Assembly: GCF_021284745.1 (NCBI RefSeq)
Contig: NZ_CP089925.1
Coordinates: 1,673,001-1,737,000, forward strand
Length of the DNA: 64,000 nucleotides
Reading direction: 5' to 3'
Source of the DNA: Lysobacter sp. KIS68-7
GTDB taxonomy: Bacteria; Pseudomonadota; Gammaproteobacteria; Xanthomonadales; Xanthomonadaceae
Every line of letters starts with the position of its first letter. The first letter of the stretch is position 1. The notes under the pieces are model-generated. The model was not told where the DNA came from and searched no databases. It worked only from the letters and a program-made list of their open reading frames with translations. A program made the translations under genes and the position numbers. Of this stretch, positions 35,992-44,220 are shown one piece after another.

Positions 35992-38493
35992 TCAGTTCTG
36001 CAATTCGCGCAAGGTGACCGAGGGCGGTGCATCGAGCACGCGGCGCGTGGCGAACAGGCCCGTGGCGAGCGCCGCGAGCATGCCGACTGCACCGCCCACC
36101 GCGGCGAGCGTCCAGTTCGGCGACCAGGGGAGGTCGAACACGCGCGTGGCCACGACGCCCGCGAGCAGCGAAGCCGCGATGGCCGCGACCAGCCCCGACA
36201 ACAAGCCAAGCGCCGCGAACTCCGACGCCTGCGCCAGCCGCAACTGCCGCCGGCTGCCGCCGAGCACGCGCATCACGCCGCCTTCGAGCAATCGTTCGTC
36301 CTGGCTCGCGCTGATCGCGGCGAGCAACACCAGCACGCCCGCGGCGAGCGAGAACCAGAAGACCACCTGCACCACCTTCGACACCCGATCCGCCGTGCTG
36401 CGCACCTGCTTGAGCACTTCGTCGATGTCGATGACCGTCAGGTTGGGGAACGCGGCCACGGTGTCGGCGGTGAAGCGCGGCGTCTTCGACGTCGGCACGT
36501 TCACGGAGGTGATCCAGCTCGCCGGGTACTGCTCAAGCGAACCGGGCGAGGCGATGACGAAGAAGTTCGGCTGGAAGCTGTCCCAGCTCACGTCGCGCAG
36601 GCTGGTGATCGTGCCCGCGAAGCGTTGCCCGGCGATATCGAAGACCAGGTGGTCGCCGAGTTTCCAGCCGAAGGAGTCGGCGAATTTCTGTTCGACCGAC
36701 AACTCGGGCGACTTCGGCGTCGTGTTTCCCCAGAAGCGGCCTTCGACGATGCGGTTGTCGTCGCGCAGCGTGCTCGCGAAGGAGAGGTTGAACTCGCGTT
36801 CCGCGCGACGTTGCATGTCCGGATCGTCGGGGAAGCTCGCGCGCGTGATGGCCTTGCCGTTGCGCGCCTGCAGGCGCCCGCGGACCATCGGATACATCGT
36901 GGGCGCCTGCAGGCCCTGGCGCGCCATGAAATCGCGCACGGGCTGCAACTGGTCCTGCTGCACGTTGATGATGAAGCGATTGGGTGCACTCGAAGCGAGC
37001 GAGACCTGCCAGCGATCGAGCAGGTCGGTGCGCACGAACGTCAGCAGGAGCAGCGCCATCAATCCGATGCCGAGCGCTGAGATCTGCGCCACGGCGGTGC
37101 CCGCACGGCGACCGACGTTCGCCAACCCGTAACGCAAACTGCCGCGCAAACGCCCGCGCACGCCGCGCACGCCGAGGATCAGCGCCCATGCCAGGAAGGC
37201 AAGGACGGCGAACGTGACGCCGATGCCTCCGAGCATCGCGGTGGCGAGCGCCGGCGAACCGGCCTTCCACCACAGCAACGCAGCCAGACCTGCCAGTCCG
37301 GCGATACCGACCAGCCAAGCACTCGGCTCGGTGGGATCCAGGTCGCGACGCAAGACGCGCAAGGCCGGCACGCGGCGCAAGGCGAGCACCGGCGGTGCAC
37401 CGAAGGCGAACAGCACGACGAGCCCGACCGCGTAGCCCTGCAGGGCCGGAACGATGCCCGCTGGCGGGATCGCGACATCGAGCGTGCGCGCGAGCCACGC
37501 GCCGACGCCCCATTGCAGCGCGAACGCGATTGCAACGCCCGCCGTGCAAGCGAACAAGCCGAGCCACAACAACTCGCCGAGGTGCACCAGCACCAGCGTG
37601 CGCTGGCTCGCACCCAGGCAACGCATCACCGCGCTGCCGTCGAGGTGGCGCGCACTGTGGCGACGCGCGGCCATCGCGACGGCAATGGAGGCGAGGATGA
37701 CCGACACGAGCGCGGCGAGCCCGAGGAAGCGGCCTGCGCGGTCGAGCGCCGAGCGCACTTCGGGTCGCGCATCCTCGATGGTTTCCAGGCGTTGGCCGCG
37801 CTCGAGGTTCGCACGCGCCAGCGTGGTGAAGTCTTTGACCGCCGAAGGATCGCCTGCGACGACGAGGCGATAGCGCACGCGGCTGCCTTCCTGCACGAGG
37901 CCGGTCGCAGGCACGTCGGCGAGCGTGATGGCGACGCGCGGTGCGGCGTCGAAGTAGTCGAAGGCGACGTCGGGCTCCTGCGCGATGAGCGCCGCGATCC
38001 GGAATTGCGCGTCGCCGATCGCGATGGTGTCGCCGGTTTTCGCACCGAGCGTCTGCGCGCCGGACACGCTCATCCACGCCGTGCCGCGTGCCGGACCGCC
38101 GCGGACGCTGCGTTCCGGGCCGCCGATGCGATCGACGAGCTGGAATTCGCCACGCAAGGGGTACTGCGCGTCGAGTGCGCGCAATTCGCCGAGCTGCAGG
38201 TTGTCGCCGACGCGCAGCATGCTGCGGAACTCGAGGGTTTCGGCGTGCTGCAGGCCGGAGGCGTTGGAGGCCTTGCGCACGACGCCCGCGATGGGGGCAT
38301 CGCCCCGCACCGCTGCGTCGCCGCCGAGCAGGCGGTTCGATTCCTGCGCGAGTGCGCGTTCGGCGCGGTCGGTCACGAAGCCGACCGAGGTGATCGCGAC
38401 CACGGCGAGCACCACCGCCACGAACAGGATGCGCACGTCGCCCGACGCGAAATCGCGCCGCAACTGGCGCCAGGCGAGCGACCAGGGATTCAC
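35992..38493 (-). CDS. ybbP: ABC transporter permease, YbbP-like FtsX family
   Basis: 833 aa with two FtsX-like modules and about ten membrane helices: one near the N-terminus (ILFVAVVLAVVAITSVGFV), a central set (LGLAALVSVILASIAVAM and following) and a C-terminal set (VVFWFSLAAGVLVLLAAI, FAALGLLSGLVAAIAASLLAG). This is the YbbP layout. With the ATPase gene it overlaps by GTGA (38490-38493), and its GTG start fits that coupling. The neighbouring divergent tesA reproduces the E. coli tesA/ybbA-ybbP arrangement. The transported compound is unknown. Confidence 0.91.
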   Translation of the reverse strand: MNPWSLAWRQLRRDFASGDVRILFVAVVLAVVAITSVGFVTDRAERALAQESNRLLGGDAAVRGDAPIAGVVRKASNASGLQHAETLEFRSMLRVGDNLQLGELRALDAQYPLRGEFQLVDRIGGPERSVRGGPARGTAWMSVSGAQTLGAKTGDTIAIGDAQFRIAALIAQEPDVAFDYFDAAPRVAITLADVPATGLVQEGSRVRYRLVVAGDPSAVKDFTTLARANLERGQRLETIEDARPEVRSALDRAGRFLGLAALVSVILASIAVAMAARRHSARHLDGSAVMRCLGASQRTLVLVHLGELLWLGLFACTAGVAIAFALQWGVGAWLARTLDVAIPPAGIVPALQGYAVGLVVLFAFGAPPVLALRRVPALRVLRRDLDPTEPSAWLVGIAGLAGLAALLWWKAGSPALATAMLGGIGVTFAVLAFLAWALILGVRGVRGRLRGSLRYGLANVGRRAGTAVAQISALGIGLMALLLLTFVRTDLLDRWQVSLASSAPNRFIINVQQDQLQPVRDFMARQGLQAPTMYPMVRGRLQARNGKAITRASFPDDPDMQRRAEREFNLSFASTLRDDNRIVEGRFWGNTTPKSPELSVEQKFADSFGWKLGDHLVFDIAGQRFAGTITSLRDVSWDSFQPNFFVIASPGSLEQYPASWITSVNVPTSKTPRFTADTVAAFPNLTVIDIDEVLKQVRSTADRVSKVVQVVFWFSLAAGVLVLLAAISASQDERLLEGGVMRVLGGSRRQLRLAQASEFAALGLLSGLVAAIAASLLAGVVATRVFDLPWSPNWTLAAVGGAVGMLAALATGLFATRRVLDAPPSVTLRELQN

Positions 38494-39203
38494 GCGTCCA
38501 CCCGGCGCCCGCTGTCGAGGCGGATCGCGTGGCGGCAGCGCGCGGCGAGGTGTTCGTCGTGGGTGACGAGCACGAGCGTCGTGCCCGCGTCTGCGTTCAA
38601 CGAAAAGAGCAGGTCGATGATCGCCTGGCCCGTGTGCGTGTCGAGGTTGCCGGTGGGTTCGTCGGCGAACAGCAGCGACGGCCGGGTGACGAAGGCGCGC
38701 GCGAGCGCAACGCGCTGTTGTTCGCCGCCGGAGAGCTGGCGCGGATAGTGGCCGAGGCGCGCGCCGAGTCCGACCTTTTCGAGGATGCGGCGGGCCGGGC
38801 CCATCGCATCGGGATCGCCGCGCAGTTCGAGCGGCAACATGACGTTCTCCAGTGCGGTCAGCGTGGGCAGCAACTGGAAGCTCTGGAACACGAAGCCGAC
38901 TTTTTCGCCACGCACCTTCGCACGCCCGTCTTCATCCAGCGTCGACAGCGGCGCGCCGTCGAGCAGCACGGTGCCGGTGGTCGGCGTATCGAGCCCGGCG
39001 AGCAGGGAGAGCAGGGTGCTCTTGCCCGACCCCGAGGCGCCGACGATCGCGATGGCGTCGCCGCGTTCGACCGTGAAGTCCACGTCTTCGAGGATGGTCA
39101 GCTCGCCGTCGGGCAGCGCGACGCGCTTGCCGAGGCCGCGGACCTCGAGGGCGAGGGGTGTGTGCACGCGCGTTTCAGCGCCGGGTCTGCTTGAATCGGC
39201 CAT
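38490..39203 (-). CDS. ybbA: ABC transporter ATP-binding protein, YbbA-like
   Basis: 237 aa, LolD/MacB-type ATPase. Walker A GASGSGKST lies near residue 52, the Q-loop at VFQSFQLLPTLTALEN, signature LSGGEQQRVALARAF, Walker B LLFADEPTGNLD and the switch His in VLVTHDE. It supplies energy to the coupled permease downstream. The ATG at 39203 (MADSSRPG) was chosen over a longer frame because the extra residues would run across the divergent tesA leader. The 42-bp gap to tesA must contain promoters for both directions. Confidence 0.94.
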   Translation of the reverse strand: MADSSRPGAETRVHTPLALEVRGLGKRVALPDGELTILEDVDFTVERGDAIAIVGASGSGKSTLLSLLAGLDTPTTGTVLLDGAPLSTLDEDGRAKVRGEKVGFVFQSFQLLPTLTALENVMLPLELRGDPDAMGPARRILEKVGLGARLGHYPRQLSGGEQQRVALARAFVTRPSLLFADEPTGNLDTHTGQAIIDLLFSLNADAGTTLVLVTHDEHLAARCRHAIRLDSGRRVDA

Positions 39204-39245
39204 GCTGTGATCGACACCGGAGTGTCGTACCTCGGGAAGGCTGAG

Positions 39246-39935
39246 ATGACGTCGACTTATGCGGCACGCGTTACAGGGATTCAATGGCGGATGGTCATGG
39301 CGGCCGCGCTCGCATGGCTTGCGTTGGCCTTGCTCGTTACTACTCCGGTGCGCGCATCAGGCCCCGTGAAGGCCGCACCCGCGACGACGAAGACCGTGCT
39401 GGTGATGGGCGATTCGCTGTCCGCGGGCTTCGGCATCGCGGCCTCCCAGAGTTGGGTATCGCTCACCGGCGTGCGCATGGCGAAGACGAATCCGGACTGG
39501 CGCGTGGTGAATGCGAGCATCAGCGGAGAAACGACGTCGGGCGGCGCGGCACGCATCGATGCGGAACTCAAGCGCCTTCATCCCCAAATCGTCGTGATTG
39601 CCCTCGGGGCGAACGACGGCCTGCGCGGCCTCCCGCTCGCGCAGACGAAAGCCAACCTCGATCGCATGATCCAGGCGTCCAAGGCCGCGAAGGCCCGCGT
39701 CCTCCTCGTCGGCATGCACATGCCGCCGAACTACGGGCGCGATTACACGCAGGGCTTCGCCGCGAACTACACCGCGCTCGCGAAGCAGCACGCGGTGCCG
39801 CTGGTCCCGTTCCTGCTGGAGCCGATCGTGGCCGACCGCGCCAACTTTCAGGAAGACAACATGCATCCGGTCGCGAGCGCCCAGCCCGCGATCCGCGACC
39901 ATGTGTGGAAGGCGCTGGCCCCGCTGCTGAAGTAG
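39246..39935 (+). CDS. tesA: SGNH-type esterase/lysophospholipase, TesA-like
   Basis: 229 aa, exported (hydrophobic MVMAAALAWLALALLVTTP). The SGNH blocks are clear: block I VMGDSLSAGFG with the catalytic Ser, a Gly in NASISGETTSGG, block III GANDGLRG and block V DNMHPVA with the catalytic Asp/His pair. E. coli TesA acts as acyl-CoA thioesterase, lysophospholipase and arylesterase in the periplasm. The ATG at 39246 was chosen for its GGGAAGG site; a GTG at 39207 and an ATG at 39291 are alternatives. Its divergence from ybbA-ybbP is a conserved arrangement. Confidence 0.93.
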   Translation: MTSTYAARVTGIQWRMVMAAALAWLALALLVTTPVRASGPVKAAPATTKTVLVMGDSLSAGFGIAASQSWVSLTGVRMAKTNPDWRVVNASISGETTSGGAARIDAELKRLHPQIVVIALGANDGLRGLPLAQTKANLDRMIQASKAAKARVLLVGMHMPPNYGRDYTQGFAANYTALAKQHAVPLVPFLLEPIVADRANFQEDNMHPVASAQPAIRDHVWKALAPLLK

Positions 39936-39955
39936 GCCCGGGGGGCCTCTGACCC

Positions 39956-39997
39956 GGACCCATTACTGCGGACCCATTACTGCGGACCCATTACTAC
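39956..39997. repeat. Triple 14-bp tandem repeat
   Basis: CGGACCCATTACTG is repeated three times head to tail; the third copy ends in A instead of G. It lies in the 124-bp gap between tesA and the PadR gene, after a GGCCCGGGGGGCC tract, and may belong to a dispersed Xanthomonadaceae intergenic repeat. Confidence 0.92.
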
Positions 39998-40024
39998 CGG
40001 CACATCCGCTATACCGAACCAGAC

Positions 40025-40049
40025 ACTAGTCTGCGCTTCAACCTAGTGG
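40025..40049. promoter_or_regulatory. Candidate PadR operator
   Basis: CACTAG (40025-40030) and CTAGTG (40044-40049) form a perfect 6-bp inverted repeat with a 13-base spacer, ending 10 bases before the PadR start codon. PadR proteins commonly repress their own operon through such dyads. Confidence 0.45.
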
Positions 40050-40059
40050 ACCTGCCCCC

Positions 40060-40431
40060 ATGGACCGCGAAACCCTCGACCTGGCCCTGCGCAAATTCCA
40101 GCGGGAACTGAGTGCCGGCACTGTCTCGCTGGCGCTGCTGGCCGTGCTGGCCGCCGCGCCGGGCCCGATGTACGGCTACCAGATCGCCAAGACCCTGGAA
40201 CGCAGCGGCGAAGGCGTGCTCAGCGGCAAGCAGAGCGCGCTGTACCCGGTGCTGCGCAACCTGGAATCGGCCGGCTTCCTGCGCAGCCATGTCGAACCCT
40301 CCGTCGCCGGTCCGCCGCGGCGTTACTACGAAATCACCGAGCCGGGCCGCACCGCGCTTTCCGAATGGGCCGCTGCCTGGCGCGCCACCCGCACATCCGT
40401 CGACTCCGTCCTCGAAGGACTCCTGCCATGA
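40060..40431 (+). CDS. PadR family transcriptional regulator
   Basis: 123 aa. PadR winged helix: LALLAVLAAAPGPMYGYQIAKTLERSGEGVLSGKQSALYPVLRNLESAGFLRSHV is the family signature, including the GYQI and LYPVLRNLE phrases, with the wing PPRRYYEITEPGR. The short C-terminal helix is typical of the small subfamily 2 proteins. It overlaps the following HAAS-domain membrane protein by ATGA (40428-40431), a known pairing in which the regulator controls the membrane protein. A candidate operator lies directly upstream. Confidence 0.92.
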   Translation: MDRETLDLALRKFQRELSAGTVSLALLAVLAAAPGPMYGYQIAKTLERSGEGVLSGKQSALYPVLRNLESAGFLRSHVEPSVAGPPRRYYEITEPGRTALSEWAAAWRATRTSVDSVLEGLLP

Positions 40432-41351
40432 ATGCCCCGTCCAACGGCCTGCCGCTGCCGCATTCCATCCCCGAATACCTCGACCAGTTGCGCGCCGCGC
40501 TGTCGGGCGCCGATCCGGCGCTCGTGCAGGACGCGCTCTACGACGCCGAGGAGTACCTGCGCTCGGAACTCGGCGAACACCCCGAGCAATCGGAAGCGGA
40601 AGTGATCGCGTCGGTGGCGAGCAGCTACGGCGCACCGCATGAAGTCGCGGAGATCTATCGCGACACCGAAGTGCGCGTGCAGACTGCATTGCGCGCGCCG
40701 AAGCCCGCGCCGCGTTCGACCCCGCTGGGGCGCTTCTTCGGCGTCGCCGCCGATCCGCGCACCTACGGCGCGTTGTTCTACTCGGTGCTCGCGTTGGCCA
40801 CCGGCATCTTCTATTTCACCTGGGTGGTCACGGGCCTCTCGCTGTCGGCGGGCCTGGCGGTGCTGATCGTCGGCATCCCGTTCGCGATCCTGTTCCTCGG
40901 CTCGGTGCGCCTGCTCTCGCTGGTGGAAGGCCGCATCGTGGAAGCGATGCTCGGCGAACGCATGCCGCGCCGCCCGCTCTACACCTCGCGCGGCAAGACG
41001 TGGATGGAACGCATCAAGGACATGTTCACCGACCCGCGCACGTGGTCGACGGTGCTCTACATGGTCGCGATGCTGCCGCTGGGCATCCTGTACTTCACGC
41101 TCAGCGTGACGCTGCTCACCACTGCCGTGTCGTGCATCGTCGCGCCCGTACTGCTGGGGTTCGGCGCCTTCGACAACTGGTACCTCGACGACCACCTGGT
41201 CTCGTCGACGCTGGGTTGGTGGGAATACCCGATCGTGTTCGTCTTCGGCGTGGCGCTGCTGTTCGGCACGCTGCACCTGGTGCGCGGCATGGGCAAGATG
41301 CACGGCCTGTTCGCCAAGCACCTGCTGGTGAAGTCGGCGCAGTACGCCTGA
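40428..41351 (+). CDS. HAAS-domain membrane protein with putative sensor region
   Basis: 307 aa. The N-terminal segment (IPEYLDQLRAALSGADPALVQDALYDAEEYLRSEL, about 14-48, then VASSYGAPHEVAEIY) is the HAAS/DUF1700 signalling domain that occurs next to PadR regulators. A membrane half follows with four helices in two pairs (YSVLALATGIFYFTWVVTG, GLAVLIVGIPFAILFLGSV; YMVAMLPLGILYFTLSVTLL, YPIVFVFGVALLFGTL), resembling the putative sensor family of histidine kinase-less proteins. Translation is coupled to PadR. It probably relays a membrane or envelope signal; the ligand is unknown. Confidence 0.85.
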   Translation: MNAPSNGLPLPHSIPEYLDQLRAALSGADPALVQDALYDAEEYLRSELGEHPEQSEAEVIASVASSYGAPHEVAEIYRDTEVRVQTALRAPKPAPRSTPLGRFFGVAADPRTYGALFYSVLALATGIFYFTWVVTGLSLSAGLAVLIVGIPFAILFLGSVRLLSLVEGRIVEAMLGERMPRRPLYTSRGKTWMERIKDMFTDPRTWSTVLYMVAMLPLGILYFTLSVTLLTTAVSCIVAPVLLGFGAFDNWYLDDHLVSSTLGWWEYPIVFVFGVALLFGTLHLVRGMGKMHGLFAKHLLVKSAQYA

Positions 41352-41362
41352 CCCGGTGCATC

Positions 41363-41394
41363 GCTCGCGAAGTCAGAACGCTGGCTTCGCGAGC
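41363..41394. terminator. Inverted repeat over the hemJ stop codon
   Basis: GCTCGCGAAG (41363-41372) pairs perfectly with 41385-41394 around a 12-base loop containing the hemJ stop. It lies between two convergent genes. No U-tract is present, so it may slow polymerase or protect 3' ends instead of terminating efficiently. Confidence 0.45.
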
Positions 41395-41798
41395 ACCAGG
41401 TAGACGATGAAGACGAGCAGGAGCACGGGGATCTCGTTGAACCAGCGCAGCGCTTTCGACGAGGGCAGGGGCTTGCCCTTCTCCACGCCCTTCAGCCAGC
41501 GCCCGCCCACCGTGTAGTGCACGAGCATCAGCACGACGAGCCCGAGCTTCGCGTGCAACCACGGCCCCTTGATGCCGAAGTACAGCCACAGCATCAGGCC
41601 CATCGCGAAGGCGAAGCCGAACATCATGTGGCCGAAGCGATACAGGCGCTTGCCCATCAGCACCAGGCGATCGCGCACGGCGGGCACGTCGCCGGCCTCG
41701 GCGATGTTCACCAGGATGCGCGGCAGGTAGAACACGCCGCCCAGCCAGGCCATGACGAACACGACGTGGGCGGTCTTGATCCAGAAGTAGGCAGCCAT
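41373..41798 (-). CDS. hemJ: Protoporphyrinogen IX oxidase HemJ
   Basis: 141 aa, four membrane helices, HemJ/CopD-like. The enzyme oxidises protoporphyrinogen IX to protoporphyrin IX in the inner membrane, the penultimate step of haem synthesis. Family features are YFWIKTAHVVFVMAWLGGVFYLPRI with His11 as a probable haem ligand, then LYRFGHMMFGFAFAMG and HAKLGLVVLMLVHY, and the basic KGVEKGK loop. Length and helix pattern match HemJ exactly. The ATG at 41798 was chosen since the long open frame upstream is not coding. The gene is divergent from the methyltransferase at 41843. Confidence 0.93.
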   Translation of the reverse strand: MAAYFWIKTAHVVFVMAWLGGVFYLPRILVNIAEAGDVPAVRDRLVLMGKRLYRFGHMMFGFAFAMGLMLWLYFGIKGPWLHAKLGLVVLMLVHYTVGGRWLKGVEKGKPLPSSKALRWFNEIPVLLLVFIVYLVLAKPAF

Positions 41799-41842
41799 CG
41801 GCGACTCGGGGGCAGGTGGGCGATGCGCGGTAGGATCGCACG

Positions 41843-42433
41843 ATGCACAAACAATACGATCAGGCTTACTTCGACCGCTGGTACCGCCTGGGCGGCATCG
41901 GCGACCGAGCGCGGCTCGCGCGCAAGGTGGCGCTCGCCGTGGCGGCCGCCGAATACCACCTCGAACGCCCCATCCGCACGGTGCTGGACATCGGCGCGGG
42001 CGAAGCGGTGTGGCGCGCGCCGCTGCTGAAGCTGCGGCCGGGGCTGCGCTACCTCGGCTTTGATTCCAGCGAGTACGCGGTGCGGCGCTATGGCCGCAGC
42101 CGCCAGTTGCACCTGGCACGCTTCGGCGACTTCGAACACCTGCGCCCCTGCGCGCCGGTGGACCTGCTGGTGTGCAGCGACGTGCTGCATTACCTGTCGA
42201 CGAAGGAACTGGATCGCGGGTTGCCGGGCCTGGCCGAACTGTGCGGCGGCGTCGCATTCCTGGAAACCTTCGCGCGCGAGGACAAGGCCGTCGGCGACGA
42301 GCATGACTTCCAGCAGCGGCCTGCGTCCTTCTATCGCAAGCGTTTCGACGCAGTGGGCTTTGCGCAGGTGGGTTCGCACCTGTGGCTGTCGCCCGCGCTG
42401 CGCGAGCGGGCGACGGCGCTCGAGATTTCCTAA
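41843..42433 (+). CDS. Class I SAM-dependent methyltransferase
   Basis: 196 aa, soluble. SAM motif I VLDIGAGEAVW (about 46-56) and the acidic end of strand 2 in YLGFDSSEYAV are visible, then LVCSDVLHYLSTKELDRGLPGL as motif IV and after. The fold is a standard seven-strand methyltransferase; the substrate is not evident. There is no ribosome site, but TAGGAT (41831-41836) sits 6 bases before the ATG, as in other putative leaderless genes here. Its stop shares bases with the convergent alkaline phosphatase stop (42430-42433). Confidence 0.88.
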   Translation: MHKQYDQAYFDRWYRLGGIGDRARLARKVALAVAAAEYHLERPIRTVLDIGAGEAVWRAPLLKLRPGLRYLGFDSSEYAVRRYGRSRQLHLARFGDFEHLRPCAPVDLLVCSDVLHYLSTKELDRGLPGLAELCGGVAFLETFAREDKAVGDEHDFQQRPASFYRKRFDAVGFAQVGSHLWLSPALRERATALEIS

Positions 42434-44058
42434 GGCTTGAACGCAGCCGGCGTCGGCAATTCGACCGGCACGCCGTCTGCGTTGCAGGTGCCGGCTTTGC
42501 AGAGGCGTTCGCGCAACGCGGGCGTCGCCTGCACGAGGAAATGGAAGAGCACGTTCTGCTCGACGCTGCCGCGCACCGCGCTCGCACCGGGCCCCTTCGC
42601 CCACACGCCGACATCGTCGCCGCCGTGCGTTTCCGCGCCGAGCGGGATGAGGGATTCCTGCAGGTAGTCCTCTTCGTCCGTCGCCACGTGCGTGAGGTCG
42701 GGACGCGGCTGGCCAGGCTTCGGCGCAACGTAACCCGGGCCATTCGCATAGCCGAGCGTCGTGTAAGGCAGGCCGAGTTTGTCGAGCGCGTACTCGCCGC
42801 CCTTGCTGTCCTCGCCGCTGATGCCACGGACCTTGTCGAGGATCGGATTGCCGCGCTTGGGATAGCCGGCGAAGAACATCGTGTGCGCGTGGTCGGCGGT
42901 GACCAGGATGAGCGTGTCGTCATCCGAGGTCGCTTCGTCGGCGGCGCGGATCGCATCGGAGAAGGCGATGGTTTCCTCCAGCGCGCGACGTGCGTTGCCG
43001 TCGTGGTGGGCGTGGTCGATGCGGCCGCCTTCGACGACGAGCACGAAGCCCTTGTCCTTGCGCTGGAGCAGGCGCAATGCGGCGGTGGTCAACTGTGCGA
43101 GCGTCGGGTCTCCGGCCTTGCGGTCCGCGTCGTAGGGCAGGTGCTGCGGCGCGAACAGGCCGAGGACTTGCGGCGCGTTCGTCTGTTCGAGCTGCGATTC
43201 GTTCCAGACATACGCGCCGTTCGGATGCCGTGCCTGCCATTCGGCGACGAGATTGCGGCCGTCCTTGCGCAGGCCCTTCACCGAAGGATCGGCGATGTCG
43301 GCGAGCGTGTTCGGCGTGAACTTCGCTCGGCCGCCGGCGAGCGCGACATCGATGCCGTCGCCGAAACCGAACTCGAGGAACTGCCGCGCGAGATCGTGGC
43401 ATCCCGCTGCGGCGGCTGCGGGAGGCAGGTAACTGTCGTCCTCCCAATTGCGATCGGGGCCGTGCGCGAACACGGAGGCAGGCGTTGCATGCGTGAGGCG
43501 CGTGGTGGTGACCACACCGGTCGACAGGCCCGCGCTCTCCGCGAGTTCGACGATGCTCAACAGCGGATTCGCATCCGCTTCCGCGCAATTGCCGCGACGT
43601 GCCGCCGGGCCGATGCCGATCACGCCCAGGCGCGTCTTCACGCCCGTGGCGATCGCCGTCATCGTGCCCGCCGAATCCGGCGTCTGGTAATCGGTGTTGT
43701 ACGTGCGGCTCAGCGCGGTGTTCGGGAAGGTTTCGAAGGAGAGTTGGTTCTCTTCGCCCGGATGCCCGTGGCGCTGGCCTTCCAGGATGCGCGCGGCGGC
43801 GACCGTCGGCAGGCTCATGCCATCGCCCAGGAAAATGATCACGTTGCGCGCGCGTCCGGCCATCGCGCCGTTGCCCGCGGCGCGCGCGGCGCCCGAGCGA
43901 TACCACCAAGCGGCTGTTTCGCCGTCGGGATGGGCGACGGTGGGGACGTCGACTGCGAGGACATCGCCGGTGTGCGCGGCCATCGATGCGGGGACCGGCG
44001 CCTGCGTGGCGCACGCGGCGAGGAAGGAGGCACAGGTCGCGAGGGCAAATGCGCGCAT
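42430..44058 (-). CDS. Alkaline phosphatase lipoprotein
   Basis: 542 aa. The lipobox SFLAAC places it as a lipoprotein in the periplasm. PhoA-type features: metal Asp in NVIIFLGDGMSL, the nucleophilic Ser in TPDSAGTMTAIATG, GGRIDHAHHDGNA for metal binding, VTADHAHTM and, near the C-terminus, ETHGGDDVGVWAKG. It should release phosphate from monoesters, and the presence of phosphate-limitation control would be expected; no clear Pho box was recognised. TATCAT (44087-44092, minus strand) is a -10 candidate. The open frame continues far upstream through gltP without signal or domain, so the ATG at 44058 was chosen. Confidence 0.92.
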   Translation of the reverse strand: MRAFALATCASFLAACATQAPVPASMAAHTGDVLAVDVPTVAHPDGETAAWWYRSGAARAAGNGAMAGRARNVIIFLGDGMSLPTVAAARILEGQRHGHPGEENQLSFETFPNTALSRTYNTDYQTPDSAGTMTAIATGVKTRLGVIGIGPAARRGNCAEADANPLLSIVELAESAGLSTGVVTTTRLTHATPASVFAHGPDRNWEDDSYLPPAAAAAGCHDLARQFLEFGFGDGIDVALAGGRAKFTPNTLADIADPSVKGLRKDGRNLVAEWQARHPNGAYVWNESQLEQTNAPQVLGLFAPQHLPYDADRKAGDPTLAQLTTAALRLLQRKDKGFVLVVEGGRIDHAHHDGNARRALEETIAFSDAIRAADEATSDDDTLILVTADHAHTMFFAGYPKRGNPILDKVRGISGEDSKGGEYALDKLGLPYTTLGYANGPGYVAPKPGQPRPDLTHVATDEEDYLQESLIPLGAETHGGDDVGVWAKGPGASAVRGSVEQNVLFHFLVQATPALRERLCKAGTCNADGVPVELPTPAAFKP

Positions 44059-44220
44059 GCGTTCAGGAAACTGCGAAGGGCCGCCGATGATAACGGCGCA
44101 AACGTTGCGAAATGACGCACCGTTGCGCATTGCGGCACACCGGTGTTCTGCCTGTGCGGTCGAACCCGCCGTCCCGGGCCGGTATGGTCGCTCCTTCGTG
44201 TTTCCGGATGGCGTGGTGTG
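44059..44220. promoter_or_regulatory. Divergent region of alkaline phosphatase and symporter genes
   Basis: 162 bp. CGCAAACGTTGCG (44097-44109) and CGCACCGTTGCG (44116-44127) are two similar dyads about 19 bp apart. TATCAT on the minus strand lies at 44087-44092. They may form a tandem operator; the binding protein is unknown. Confidence 0.35.
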
